From the NCBI GenBank assembly GCA_017521565.1, contig JAFXCE010000037.1, forward strand, positions 1 to 64,000: 64,000 bases of DNA, given 5' to 3'. Each line of letters begins with the position of its first letter. Positions within the stretch are counted from its first letter, which is position 1. The notes under the pieces were generated by a model that was not told the origin of the DNA, made no database searches, and saw only the letters and a list, made by a program, of their open reading frames with translations. Positions 33,207 through 42,619 of the stretch are shown piece after piece. Made by a program: the position numbers and the translations under genes. The stretch comes from Clostridia bacterium. GTDB taxonomy: Bacteria; Bacillota; Clostridia; Christensenellales; Aristaeellaceae.

Positions 33207-36200
33207 TCAAACCTGATATCCGATCCCCGCGCGAACCAGATAGAGCACGCGCTCCCTGACCGGCTGTTTCGTGATCCTTGCCAGCGCATCCGCATACATC
33301 TCCAGCTGCGGCCTGTGCCGCGCGATCACCGCAGGAACGTCCGCAGGGGAATCCGTCTTGTAATCGACGAGCACCCACCCGCCGTCCTCCTCAAAGCAGC
33401 AGTCGATCACGCCCTGAACGAGCTGTATCTCGCCGTTTTCCGCCGTCCTGCGGAAGGTAAATGCCCATTCCCGCTCCACGCGTGCGCTCGCCAGCAGACG
33501 CACGCCCAGCGGCGCCGCGAAAAAGTCAACCAGCATCCGCAGCGGCACCGCGTCGTACTCTGCCTGCGTCACCACGCCGTCCTCGCGCATCCGCGCCGTC
33601 TGCGCGTAAATCTCTGCTTCAAGGCTTGTCGTCCGCCGCAAAGCGTTCAGATCGAGCATGCGCATCATTCTATGGAACGCCGTGCCGATCTGCGCGCCGG
33701 TCATCGCCTTTTCCTGCATGAACCGCGGCAGGCGGATGATTTCCGTCTCCCGGCCTTCTGTCCCTGGCGCTGCAGGCTCGTCCATATCCGCCTGCGCTGC
33801 GCGCTTCTCGTCGCGCAGGACTGCGCTGACGCTCGTCTTGCGTACGGCGCTGCGCGCATCCTGCGGCGCAAAATCCAGCAGGCGGATCAGCTCACCGTCG
33901 CATAGCGCCGTGCTTTCCAGCTGCGCAAGCAGACGCTGTACGCACTCGTCGCTTCGCCTGCGCTCCTGTATCACCGCTTTTCCCGTGTGCGCATACACAT
34001 GCCAGCGGGATTCCCCAACCGAAACTGCCTCCTCGCGGATCGTCAGGCACGCGCCTGCCTGCACAAGCGCCGGGCAGACCATATCCAGCCCCGTGCGCAT
34101 TGCGCGCAGGCCCGCTGTCGTATCGCCCTGCATCCAGCCCGGCTGCGGCGCATCGCCCGCTGTTTCGCCGATAAGGATCAGCCGCTCCCTCGCGCGCGTC
34201 ATCGCGACGTAGAGAATGCGCACCTCCTCGGCCAGCTGCTCCCGCTGCGTGACCACGCGGATGGCACGCCGCAGCAGCGTGTCGCGTTCGCTGCCCAGCG
34301 CCGTATCGATGCACGGCAGCCCCACGCCCAGCTGCGCATGCAGCAGCAGCCGGTCGCGCTTGCTCCCCCTGCGCATCCTGCGGCCCATGCCCAGCACAAA
34401 CACCACCGGAAACTCAAGTCCCTTGCTCTTGTGCGTCGTCATGATGCGCACGACGTCCTCGCTCTCGCTAATGGCGCTCGCGCTCATGGAATCCCCGCCG
34501 GCGCGCAGCCGCTCCGCGTAGCGCAGGAACGCCGTCAGCGAACCACCCTGCGCCTGCATAAACGCACGCGCGCGGGAGATCAGCAGGTTCAGATTTGCCT
34601 GACGCGCCGCGCCGCCGGGCAGCGCGCCCGAAGCCGCGAGAAAATCCGTCTCCGCATAGATCCGCTCAATCAGCCTGTCCACGCCCTGATGGCGCGCGCA
34701 CAGCCTCCACCGGGCGATCTTTCTCTCGAATTCGCCAAGCCTCGCCGAAAGCGCATCGTCCATCTCCTCGCGATAGCGGCGCACAGCCTCATGATACGGC
34801 ACATGCACATCCGGCGTATGGATGCGGATTCTCGCCAGTTCCTCCTCGTCCATGCCCATCGCAGGGCCGCGCAGCGCCGCAATCAGCGCCTCATCCTGCG
34901 CACCGCTTTCAATCGCCTGCAGCAGCGCCGTCATCGCGCGGATCTCGGGAATGTCAAAGTATCCCTCCCCCGCATCGCAGAACACAGGAATACCCTCCCG
35001 CTGCAGCACCTCCGCCGCCAGCGGAGCCTGTGCGCGCGCCACGCGCATGAGCACCGCCATATCTCGATAGGCGAGCGGCCGTTCTCCGCCGGCCTTGCTG
35101 TCGTAAAACGGCGTTCCCACCAGTTCCTTGATGCGCTGCGCCGCAACGAGCGCCTCGCGCTCAATGGCCGCCAGCTCGCGTTCGCTGTCCTGTCCGTCCT
35201 CCGGCTCGTGCCCGCCTTCCTCCGTCTCCGGGGTGTCCCCGGAATAGACCAGATGCAGCTCCGCCGGCGGGTCCTCGCCCGGCAGCGTAAGCCCCGGGAT
35301 CAGCGCCTCACGCGCATCGTATTCAATCTCCGTCACATCGCCGCGCATGATGCGCGCAAACACGGCATTCACGCTGCTTAGCACATTCGCCCGGGAACGG
35401 AAGTTGCGCTGCAGGTCAATGCGCCGCGCGCTGATCTCCTCCTCCCGGTCATACCTCGCCGCCTTTTCAAGGAAGAGCGACGGTTCCGCCTGACGGAAGC
35501 GATAGATGCTCTGCTTCACATCGCCGACAAGGAACAGCCCATCCTCTCTGGCAAAGCTCCCGATAATCGCCTCCTGAATGGCGCTTGAATCCTGATATTC
35601 GTCGATAAACACATAGCGATACTGCGCGCCAAGCGCCCGCTGCACCCCTTCATGCTGCAGCGCAGCCAGCGCTCCGTGCTCCAGATCGTTAAAATCCAGC
35701 ACCCCGCGCTGCCGCTTTGCCGCCGTATACAGCGCATCGTACGTGCGCACCAGCTCGCCGACGCCCCGCAGCGGCAGATGCGTCAGCAGCATATCCTCCG
35801 CCGCCTCGTCAATCGTCGCGCCAAAGGTCTCCTTCAATCCGGCGATCGCCTTTTTAAGCGCATCCCTGCGCTTTTTAACCTGATCGGCGACGTCCTCATC
35901 GAACAGGTCGCCCTTCTTTTTGCGCCCCAGCGTGCAGAATGCCGCAGTCTGCAGCGCCGTGCGCAGGGGCATGTAGCCCGCCCCTGCCGCATCAAGGAGC
36001 GTATCGAGCAGCGCCAGATCCTCCGCGCAGGCCGCAGCGTAGTGCGCCGGGCCGCCCTCACCGTAGCAGAGTGCATGCGTTTTTTCCGCCTCAGCATGCA
36101 GCTGCGCCAGCTGCTCGCCCGCATCCGAGAGCAGAAGGCGCACCGCCCCGCTTCTCTCAAGCGCATCCGCGCCGCCTGCGCAGACGTTTTCCGCCTGCTC

Positions 36201-36743
36201 AAGCCAATCCCAGGGATCAGGCCGCGTCATCATGAAGCGATGCAGGCCCTGCGCCAGCTCCGCCAGTTCTTCCTGCGTGTAGCAGCTATCCGCCGCCAGA
36301 AAAGCCTCGCTCCCCACGTCGTAACAGGCATAGAGCGCATCCTCCATCGCCTGCCGGGCGAGCACGCCGCATTCCTGCTCATCCCCGATGCGGAATGCCG
36401 GATCGATGCCCAGCGCTTCAAAATGCTCGCGCAGGAGATTTCCGCAAAAGCGATGCAGCGTTGAAATGCTCGCGCGCTGCAGCGCCATCACCTGCTCAGA
36501 GAGCGCGGGATTCTCCTGCGCCGCACGGGAAAGCGCCTCGCCGATACGCTGGCGCATCTCGCCTGCGGCCGCGTTGGTAAACGTGACGACCAGCATCTCA
36601 TCCACCGGGCAGCCCTCTTTCGCCAGCTGCACAATGCGCTCCACCAGCACGGCGGTCTTGCCTGATCCCGCTGCCGCACAGACGATCAGGGAATGCCCCC
36701 TGTCTGTGATCGCGTCAAGCTGCTGCTGTGTCCAGTTCGGCAT
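33207..36743 (-). CDS. addA: ATP-dependent helicase/nuclease subunit A (AddA)
   Basis: 1178 residues, close to the usual 1200-1240. Starts MPNWTQQQLDAITDRG; Walker A AAAGSGKTAVLVER lies at about 22-35. UvrD-type helicase motifs follow (VVTFTNAAAGEMRQR, VFIDEYQDSS, LVGDVKQSIYRFRQAEP, IMTTHKSKGLEFPVVF, ILYVAMTRARERL). The C-terminal RecB-type nuclease motif is WVLVDYKTDSPADVP, ahead of HRPQLEMYADAL. It is one half of the AddAB end-processing enzyme for double-strand break repair. GGAGGG precedes the ATG. The partner addB, normally directly upstream, is absent here; the next upstream gene is divergent. Confidence 0.96.
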   Translation of the reverse strand: MPNWTQQQLDAITDRGHSLIVCAAAGSGKTAVLVERIVQLAKEGCPVDEMLVVTFTNAAAGEMRQRIGEALSRAAQENPALSEQVMALQRASISTLHRFCGNLLREHFEALGIDPAFRIGDEQECGVLARQAMEDALYACYDVGSEAFLAADSCYTQEELAELAQGLHRFMMTRPDPWDWLEQAENVCAGGADALERSGAVRLLLSDAGEQLAQLHAEAEKTHALCYGEGGPAHYAAACAEDLALLDTLLDAAGAGYMPLRTALQTAAFCTLGRKKKGDLFDEDVADQVKKRRDALKKAIAGLKETFGATIDEAAEDMLLTHLPLRGVGELVRTYDALYTAAKRQRGVLDFNDLEHGALAALQHEGVQRALGAQYRYVFIDEYQDSSAIQEAIIGSFAREDGLFLVGDVKQSIYRFRQAEPSLFLEKAARYDREEEISARRIDLQRNFRSRANVLSSVNAVFARIMRGDVTEIEYDAREALIPGLTLPGEDPPAELHLVYSGDTPETEEGGHEPEDGQDSERELAAIEREALVAAQRIKELVGTPFYDSKAGGERPLAYRDMAVLMRVARAQAPLAAEVLQREGIPVFCDAGEGYFDIPEIRAMTALLQAIESGAQDEALIAALRGPAMGMDEEELARIRIHTPDVHVPYHEAVRRYREEMDDALSARLGEFERKIARWRLCARHQGVDRLIERIYAETDFLAASGALPGGAARQANLNLLISRARAFMQAQGGSLTAFLRYAERLRAGGDSMSASAISESEDVVRIMTTHKSKGLEFPVVFVLGMGRRMRRGSKRDRLLLHAQLGVGLPCIDTALGSERDTLLRRAIRVVTQREQLAEEVRILYVAMTRARERLILIGETAGDAPQPGWMQGDTTAGLRAMRTGLDMVCPALVQAGACLTIREEAVSVGESRWHVYAHTGKAVIQERRRSDECVQRLLAQLESTALCDGELIRLLDFAPQDARSAVRKTSVSAVLRDEKRAAQADMDEPAAPGTEGRETEIIRLPRFMQEKAMTGAQIGTAFHRMMRMLDLNALRRTTSLEAEIYAQTARMREDGVVTQAEYDAVPLRMLVDFFAAPLGVRLLASARVEREWAFTFRRTAENGEIQLVQGVIDCCFEEDGGWVLVDYKTDSPADVPAVIARHRPQLEMYADALARITKQPVRERVLYLVRAGIGYQV

Positions 36744-36799
36744 ATCTGTCCCTCCGTCGGCGTCTCGCCATTATTCTCTTTGTTCATTATAGCACAACA

Positions 36800-36826
36800 A
36801 AAAGCGCCGCGGAAGCATCCGCGGCG
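36800..36826 (-). terminator. Minus-strand hairpin just upstream of the addA promoter
   Basis: On the minus strand CGCCGCGGA and TCCGCGGCG flank TGCT and are followed by CTTTTTG, then TATAAT (36786-36791). It would stop minus-strand transcription arriving from beneath the neighbouring divergent gene. Confidence 0.6.
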
Positions 36827-36868
36827 ATGCGCCTCCCGGTTTTCACGTTCTAACATTTCTGGAAATCA

Positions 36869-36897
36869 TTGACGCATAACGTCGCGTCTGATATAAT
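36869..36897 (+). promoter_or_regulatory. Promoter of the Tat-exported cysteine protein gene
   Basis: TTGACG (36869-36874), 17-bp spacer, TATAAT (36892-36897). Confidence 0.87.
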
Positions 36898-36936
36898 ATT
36901 CACAGATTATATCGTACTTCAAGGAGGAACTATTCC

Positions 36937-37551
36937 ATGATTCAGTCCCGTCGTGATTTCCTGAAGAACGCCGGCAAGGTCGCCGTCGCCGCGTCCGTCG
37001 CTTCCGTCGTCCCGATGAGCGCTCTGGCTGAGAAGCCGGCCCATCCGTTCACCTACGTCCACCTCGATCCGGAAGCCACCGCCGATCGTGCGTACGCTTC
37101 CTTCACCCAGATGGGCGGCTGCTGCGTGGCCGTCGCCGACGCCATCATCGGCCAGCTGGCTGACGTTGTGGGCGCTCCGTTCGATGGCGTGCCGGTTCAG
37201 ATCTGGACCAACGGCGGCGCTGGCTATGGCCAGAACTCCCTGTGTGGCTGTCTGGGCGGCGCTGCCGGCGCGATCGGCCTCGTCTGCGACAAGGCGACCT
37301 CCAGCGCGCTCCTTAAGGAGCTGATGACCTGGTACAAGGAGAGCAACCTGCCGGTGTATGACCGTGGCGAGAAGGCTCTGGCGCAGGTCGTTCCGGGTTC
37401 CGTGAACTGCATCGACTCCCTGAGCAAGTTCTTTGCTGCTTCCGGCGTCTCCTCTATGAGCGATCCGGGCCGCATCGTCCGCTGCTCCTGCCTCGCTGCC
37501 GACGTCGCCAAGAAGACTGTCGAGCTGCTCAACGCGCACTACGGCGTGTAA
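36937..37551 (+). CDS. Tat-exported C_GCAxxG_C_C-type protein
   Basis: 204 residues. The N-terminus MIQSRRDFLKNAGK has the twin-arginine SRRDFLK motif and a hydrophobic stretch, predicting folded export by Tat, usually with a metal or redox cofactor. The mature domain has GGCC (about residues 61-64), SLCGCLGGAAGAIGLVC (C-G-C--G-A pattern) and later Cys in GSVNCID and VRCSCLA. This matches the C_GCAxxG_C_C redox-associated family, related to split-Soret cytochrome-like proteins, but no CxxCH heme site is seen. AAGGAGG precedes the ATG, and codon use is strongly biased. Monocistronic; partner unknown. Confidence 0.8.
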   Translation: MIQSRRDFLKNAGKVAVAASVASVVPMSALAEKPAHPFTYVHLDPEATADRAYASFTQMGGCCVAVADAIIGQLADVVGAPFDGVPVQIWTNGGAGYGQNSLCGCLGGAAGAIGLVCDKATSSALLKELMTWYKESNLPVYDRGEKALAQVVPGSVNCIDSLSKFFAASGVSSMSDPGRIVRCSCLAADVAKKTVELLNAHYGV

Positions 37552-37580
37552 GCTCCAGATCCGTTTACACTTGATCATCA

Positions 37581-37626
37581 AAGAACGCTTCCGAATCGGA
37601 AATCCGACGCGGAAGCGTTCTTTTTC
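37581..37626. terminator. Bidirectional terminator
   Basis: AAGAACGCTTCCG and CGGAAGCGTTCTTTTT form a long stem; an inner CGGA/TCCG pair extends it. Confidence 0.9.
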
Positions 37627-37641
37627 TGTTCATTTTGTGAT

Positions 37642-37692
37642 GTAAATCCGATCGCAGACCATCAGCAGCGTATGCAAAAACACAAGATATAC
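37642..37692 (-). repeat. 51-nt structured 3' UTR element, copy 2
   Basis: GTAAATC (37642-37648) and GATATAC (37686-37692) flank 37 bases, the same spacing as copy 1, with matching internal blocks (GATCGCAGA, CAAAAACACAAGAT). It lies between the stop codon of the minus-strand membrane protein gene and its terminator. Confidence 0.6.
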
Positions 37693-37703
37693 AGCGGTTT
37701 GTT

Positions 37704-38666
37704 TTACAGCAGCCTGCGCCCGACGGCATTCAGCCACAGCATGCAGACGAGCAGCGAAAGCAGCGCATACACGGCGCCGGTTACGCCTGCAAGGCCCATC
37801 AGGCAGCCAAAGTCCGCACGCGTCAGCAGCGCAATAAGCGCCAGCGTGCCAAGCGGCGCGGCAATCTCCGCCTTCGGCTTCCGCCGCATCATAAACAGCT
37901 TTCTTGCAAACAGCCCCTTTGCCGCCACACAGGCCAGATACGCCGCGCAAAGCGCCGTGCAGGCGCAAAGCACCATCCCGATCTGCCATCCATCCTCCGC
38001 AATCCGCTGCGCCAGCGCATGGCGCACACCCGGCAAGGCAAACGCCGCCGCAGCTGCCAGCCCCATCAACACGCCGCCGAGGCCCACCCGGCGGATATGC
38101 CCTTCGCTGCGAAGGCGGGGCGCACAGACAAAGGACGGAAACGCCGCGCAAAGCGCATACAGCATCAAAAGCGCATACGCGTCCATGTGTTCCGGCTGCA
38201 TCACCGCACCAAAGCCGTCGCTGGGCGCCTGTGGCATCATCGCAAGCAGCGCCGCAGCGCAAAGCGCCATGCTCAGCGCACAGAGCGCATACATCCCCCT
38301 GCCCAGCCACACGCCGTGCCGCTGCGATACCATCTCCGGCAGACTCTGCCCGTCATGGCGAATGGACACGAAGAGCGCCAGCATGCTGATCACGCCGCCC
38401 GGCAGCGCAGCCGCCAGCACCGGAACAAACGCAAGGGGATCCCCCTGCGCCTGCAGCAGCCTTGTGCAGGCCATGCCCTGCAGAAAAGCAAGCGCCAGCG
38501 CATAGCAGACAAAAAGCAGCAGCCAGCCGCCGCGCTTTTCGCCCGTCCGTTCGCAGCGGGGCGTGCTGCGGGAAGGATTGATCCCCCACGCGCGGCCAAG
38601 CCAGCCGCCAAGAATGATGTATATCAGCGCCAGCAGCGCAAGCGCCGCATATGCAGTCCGTTCCAT
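37704..38666 (-). CDS. Polytopic membrane protein of unknown function
   Basis: 320 residues with about eight hydrophobic segments (first at about 5-25, then clusters at 47-70, 78-100, 125-145, 165-185, 200-220, 235-255 and 285-315). Loops are short, basic and rich in Arg (RCERTGEKRG, MMRRKPKAE), giving a positive-inside pattern. I recognise no family motif. GGAGG precedes the ATG. It stands alone between terminators. Its 3' UTR carries copy 2 of the 51-nt element. Confidence 0.65.
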   Translation of the reverse strand: MERTAYAALALLALIYIILGGWLGRAWGINPSRSTPRCERTGEKRGGWLLLFVCYALALAFLQGMACTRLLQAQGDPLAFVPVLAAALPGGVISMLALFVSIRHDGQSLPEMVSQRHGVWLGRGMYALCALSMALCAAALLAMMPQAPSDGFGAVMQPEHMDAYALLMLYALCAAFPSFVCAPRLRSEGHIRRVGLGGVLMGLAAAAAFALPGVRHALAQRIAEDGWQIGMVLCACTALCAAYLACVAAKGLFARKLFMMRRKPKAEIAAPLGTLALIALLTRADFGCLMGLAGVTGAVYALLSLLVCMLWLNAVGRRLL

Positions 38667-38732
38667 GCTTTCCTCCGAAACCTGTTCATCCGTTTTCTAT
38701 CGTCTTTATTATAGCATATCATGGCGGCATAG

Positions 38733-38757
38733 AAAAAGAGCGGCCCGAAAGCCGCTC
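38733..38757 (-). terminator. Terminator of the PPIase fusion gene
   Basis: On the minus strand GAGCGGC and GCCGCTC flank TTTCGG and precede TTTTTC. Confidence 0.9.
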
Positions 38758-38770
38758 CTGATATTTTTGA

Positions 38771-40762
38771 TCAATCTTCGAGCTTGGTGAAAGCGTATTC
38801 CTGACCGTAGGTCTCCACATACGCCGTGCGCATCACCTGATCGCTCATCGGCTTGTCGCTGCTGTTGGTCGGCTGGGAGGCGATCAGGTCGACCGTCTCG
38901 ATGCCGCCGAGCACGAGGCCGAAGGCCGCGTAGTCGCCGTCGAGGTAAGTGCTGTCGGCATGCATGATGAAGAACTGGCTGCCGGCAGAATCCATCGCGC
39001 TGGAACGCGCCATGGACAGGACGCCGCGGGTATGGGACAGCGCATTCTCCACGCCGTTATTCTTAAACTCACCCTTGATGGCATAGCCCGGACCGCCGGT
39101 GCCGTCGCCGTTCGGGTCGCCGCCCTGAATCATGAAGCCCGGAATCACGCGGTGGAAGGTCAGGCCGTCATAGAAGCCCGCGTTCGCCAGCGCAGCGAAG
39201 TTGCCCACGCTCTCCGGGGTCACGTCCGGATAGAGCTCGCCATAGATCACAGCGCCGTCGTTCATGACGATGGTGAAGGTCGGCAGCTTGTCGCCCGCCT
39301 GAACAGCGGTCACCTGCGCGGTGTTATCTACAGCCAGCGCATCCTCCGCATCCATACCGGTCGTCGCAGAAACATGCACATAGCCCTTGAAGCTCGTGCC
39401 CGGCACGGCAACGAAGGCATACTCCTCGCCGTCCACACCGATCCTGCCCAGTACGTCGAGGGAGGTACCGACCGCCAGCTTCGCAACAGCGTCGCCCGCC
39501 GGCATATCGGTCAGATCGGTATCAGCAGTCACCACCGCATAGGCGACGGTCGCCTCCACCACCTCGGCCACGTAGATGTGATACAGCGGGCTCAGGTCAT
39601 TGATGACCACGCCGGCCTTCTCGATCATCGCGTCGATATAGGCGGAATACGCGTCGTTCTTCTTGTTGGTGAAGGCTTCCTCGGTCTCGATCTCCTTGCG
39701 GGTCTCAAAGTCCGCCGCGCCGGAGACGAAGTCATCCGCATAGCGCAGGATGAAGTAGCCGTAATCGGTCACGATCACATCGGTCACATCGCCGATGTTC
39801 TCAAGCGCCATCGCGCCGTTCTTAAATTCATCGCCGTACATCGCGCTGTTTGCCGCGATCGGATAGCCGATTTCCATCTCCTCGGCGGTGGAGCTGTCCT
39901 CGTTGTAAGCGATCATCGCCTCGGTGAAGTCCATGCCGCCATTGATCTTGGCAAGCACAGCCTGCGCCTTGGCATAGCCGCTCAGCTCAGCAGGATCCGC
40001 ATCGGCAGCAGCCTCGGCCGGGGTTGCCTCGGCCGGGGTTGCCTCGCCCTCCTCCAGCGCGATAAAGATGCAGTGCATGCGGCGGACGCCCTCCGGGATG
40101 TAGAGAATCTCCGCATCGCCGAGATAATCGTTGATGAAGGTGTCCACGTCGGAGTAGGTTTCCTTCTGCGCGGAGATCTTCGCGTCATACGCCGCCTTGA
40201 CCTCCTCGTCGGTGATGGTCACGCCCTCCGTGCCCAGCGCATACAGATGCTCCAGCACGCCGGCGAGCTTCGCGCTCTCATACAGGGCGCTGGCGGTATA
40301 GCCGGCAGCGGTCAGCTCCTGATCGATGATCGCGTCCATCTCCGCTTCGGCCACGCCGTAGCTGGCCAGATACTCCTGATAGTACGCACGCATATCGGCC
40401 AGCGCCTTTTCGGCCTGCGCCTTGTATGCCGCGTCCATCTCCTCCGTCACGACGAAGCCGGTATCCGCAGCGTGGCGCTGCGCGACGTTCGTGCTCATCT
40501 GCATCTGCACGGTTTCCGTCGCAACAGACGCCTGGAACTCGACGTCATACTCGTCCATCTGGTAGCCGTACTGCGCATAGTACTGAAGATACGCCTGCAG
40601 GTTATTGTCAAACGTGTCCCTTACATCGGACATCATGACCGTCACCTCGCCGTCATAGGCAGTCGCCAGCACGACGTCAGCATCCTCGGCAACAGCCGCG
40701 CAGACCGTGCTCATCATGAGCATCAGCGCGAGCAGTGCAGCCAGCAGCTTTTTCATGTTCAT
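38771..40762 (-). CDS. Secreted peptidyl-prolyl isomerase fusion: parvulin-type, SH3-like and cyclophilin domains
   Basis: 663 residues. The signal peptide MNMKKLLAALLALMLMMSTV precedes a SurA/PrsA-like N-region (about 30-210), a parvulin-like domain (about 225-385: MHCIFIALEE, AQAVLAKINGGMDFTEAMIAYNED, VTDYGYFILRYAD), an SH3-like segment (about 410-470, GTSLDVLGRIGVDGEEYAFV) and a full cyclophilin domain (about 485-640: FHRVIPGFMIQGGDPNGDGT, GVLSMARSS, DSAGSQFFIMHAD). Cyclophilin catalytic Arg is in FHRVIP. The active site of the parvulin part is degenerate. It probably folds exported proteins at the membrane or wall. ATG 40762 has GGAGGG upstream. Confidence 0.85.
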   Translation of the reverse strand: MNMKKLLAALLALMLMMSTVCAAVAEDADVVLATAYDGEVTVMMSDVRDTFDNNLQAYLQYYAQYGYQMDEYDVEFQASVATETVQMQMSTNVAQRHAADTGFVVTEEMDAAYKAQAEKALADMRAYYQEYLASYGVAEAEMDAIIDQELTAAGYTASALYESAKLAGVLEHLYALGTEGVTITDEEVKAAYDAKISAQKETYSDVDTFINDYLGDAEILYIPEGVRRMHCIFIALEEGEATPAEATPAEAAADADPAELSGYAKAQAVLAKINGGMDFTEAMIAYNEDSSTAEEMEIGYPIAANSAMYGDEFKNGAMALENIGDVTDVIVTDYGYFILRYADDFVSGAADFETRKEIETEEAFTNKKNDAYSAYIDAMIEKAGVVINDLSPLYHIYVAEVVEATVAYAVVTADTDLTDMPAGDAVAKLAVGTSLDVLGRIGVDGEEYAFVAVPGTSFKGYVHVSATTGMDAEDALAVDNTAQVTAVQAGDKLPTFTIVMNDGAVIYGELYPDVTPESVGNFAALANAGFYDGLTFHRVIPGFMIQGGDPNGDGTGGPGYAIKGEFKNNGVENALSHTRGVLSMARSSAMDSAGSQFFIMHADSTYLDGDYAAFGLVLGGIETVDLIASQPTNSSDKPMSDQVMRTAYVETYGQEYAFTKLED

Positions 40763-40896
40763 AGGTCGTATTCCCTCCATTTTTGCTGTATAAGCCATGG
40801 CAACCATTATACCCGTCATGCGGAAAAAACGCAATGATTTCGAGAAATTGCCATGGATGATTCAATGGTCATTCACATTCCCGTCACATTTGGCGC

Positions 40897-42075
40897 TCAC
40901 AGCTCTTCAATGAATTCCCGGATGCGCTTCAGCGCTTCGGTGAGGTTTTCAAGGCTCGTCGCATACGAGCAGCGGATATGCCCCTCGCCCGAGCCGCCAA
41001 AGGCCGTACCCGGCACGCAGGCAACCTGCTTGCTTTCAAGCAGGCGCGTGCAGAACGCTTCGCTCGTCAATCCGGTTTTCCGGATGGACGGGAAGACATA
41101 GAACGCGCCGCGCGGCTCGAAGCATTCAAGGCCCATGTCGTTGAGGTTCTCCACCATCAGCCTGCGGCGGCGGTCGTAGGATCGCACCATCATGCGCACA
41201 TCCTCAAAGCCCGTCTCAAACGCGCGGCCCAGCGCGCGGTCCGCCGCGATCTGGCCCTGAATCGATGCGCAGAGCATCGTGTACTGGTGAATCTTGAACA
41301 TCGGCGCGAGGAGCTCCTTCGGCGCACAGGCATAGCCCACGCGCCAGCCGGTCATCGCAAACGCCTTCGAGAAACCGTTCAGGGTGATCGTCCGCTCCCA
41401 CATGCCCGGGATCGACGCAAACGCCGTATGCTCATGCCCGCTGTAGACCAGTTCGGAGTAGATTTCGTCGGAAATGACGACGATATCCGTCTCCTCGAGC
41501 ACCTGCGCAATGTCCATCAACTGCTGCTTGTCCATCACGCCGCCGGTCGGGTTGTTGGGATAGGGCAGAATCAGCGCTTTGGTTCTCTCCGTGATCGCCT
41601 CGCGCAGCGCCTCGGGCGTCAGCGCAAAGCAGTCCTCCGCGCGCGTTTTCACGGGCACAGCCGTGCCGCCGGCAAAGGTAACCGTCGGCGCATAGGAAAC
41701 ATAGCTCGGCTCGGGAATGAGCACCTCGTCTCCGGGGCAGACCAGCGCGCGCATCGCCAGATCGATGCCCTCGCTCGCGCCAACCGTGACAAGGATCTCG
41801 TTTTTCGGATTATAGGCCACACGGTAGCGCATGCGCAGATACGCCGAGATCTTCTCCCTCAGACTCTCAAGGCCCCAGTTGGAGGTATACTGCGTCTGTC
41901 CGTCCTCGATGGACTGAATCGCCGCATCGCGGATGGACCAGGGCGTCACAAAATCCGGCTCGCCCACACCGAGAGAAATGGCGTCAGGCATCTGCCGCAC
42001 GATGTCAAAGAACTTGCGGATGCCGCTGGGCGGAACACTCGCCACGCGGCTGTTGATCACACGGTCATACTGCAT
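40897..42075 (-). CDS. PLP-dependent aminotransferase, class I/II (PatA/AraT-like)
   Basis: 392 residues, full length. N-terminal SGIRKFFDIVRQMPDAISLGVGEPDF is typical of the Iγ aromatic/branched-chain group. The PLP contacts are TVGASEGIDLAMRAL, YPNNPTGGV (Asn), VVISDEIYSEL (Asp and Tyr), and the Schiff-base lysine in LNGFSKAFAMTGWR; the carboxylate-binding Arg is in HIRCSYA. Likely transfers amino groups between amino acids and 2-oxoglutarate. It overlaps the upstream Lrp-type regulator by one base (TGATG), a conserved pairing in Firmicutes. Confidence 0.94.
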   Translation of the reverse strand: MQYDRVINSRVASVPPSGIRKFFDIVRQMPDAISLGVGEPDFVTPWSIRDAAIQSIEDGQTQYTSNWGLESLREKISAYLRMRYRVAYNPKNEILVTVGASEGIDLAMRALVCPGDEVLIPEPSYVSYAPTVTFAGGTAVPVKTRAEDCFALTPEALREAITERTKALILPYPNNPTGGVMDKQQLMDIAQVLEETDIVVISDEIYSELVYSGHEHTAFASIPGMWERTITLNGFSKAFAMTGWRVGYACAPKELLAPMFKIHQYTMLCASIQGQIAADRALGRAFETGFEDVRMMVRSYDRRRRLMVENLNDMGLECFEPRGAFYVFPSIRKTGLTSEAFCTRLLESKQVACVPGTAFGGSGEGHIRCSYATSLENLTEALKRIREFIEEL

Positions 42076-42575
42076 CAGGGCATCACCGCCTGTCTCCTGT
42101 CACCCTTGCCGCCGTCAAAGATCATGCCGCCATACTTGTAGGTCTTGAGCATGAAATGCGTGCTCGTGCCGGTCACACCCTCGATGGTCGAAAGGCGGCT
42201 GTGCACAAAGGAGGCCAGCTCCTTGAGCGTGCGCGCCTCGCACAGGACCATCAGATCGTATCCGCCGCTCATCAGGTAGACAGACTTGACCTCGTCATAC
42301 TGCACGATGCGCTGCGCGATCGCGTCAAAGCCCTTCTCCCTCTGCGGCACGACGTTCACCTCGATGACCGCCTGCACAAACTCGCGCTCCGTGCGCTCCC
42401 AGTTAATCAGCGTCTGATAGCCCACCAGCACGCCTGCGCGGCGCAGGCCCTCCAGCGCGGCATTCACCTGCGCTTCGTCCGTGCCGGTCATCACTGCCAT
42501 CTCGCGCGGGGTCACGCGTGCATCCTCGCACAGGATTTCGAGAATATGCATATCCAGTGTAGAAAACATTGCCAT
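42075..42575 (-). CDS. Lrp/AsnC-family regulator coupled to the aminotransferase
   Basis: 166 residues. An N-terminal winged HTH (MAMFSTLDMHILEILCEDAR, VTPREMAVMTGTDEAQVNAAL) precedes an RAM ligand-binding domain (VIEVNVVPQREKGFDAIAQ, VKSVYLMSGGYDLMVLCEA, STHFMLKTYKYGG). It is translationally coupled to the downstream aminotransferase (1-base overlap), so it most likely senses an amino acid and controls that gene and itself. Confidence 0.93.
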   Translation of the reverse strand: MAMFSTLDMHILEILCEDARVTPREMAVMTGTDEAQVNAALEGLRRAGVLVGYQTLINWERTEREFVQAVIEVNVVPQREKGFDAIAQRIVQYDEVKSVYLMSGGYDLMVLCEARTLKELASFVHSRLSTIEGVTGTSTHFMLKTYKYGGMIFDGGKGDRRQAVMP

Positions 42576-42619
42576 CTTGATTTCTCCTTATCGTCAGAAT
42601 TTTCCATCGGATTCTATAT

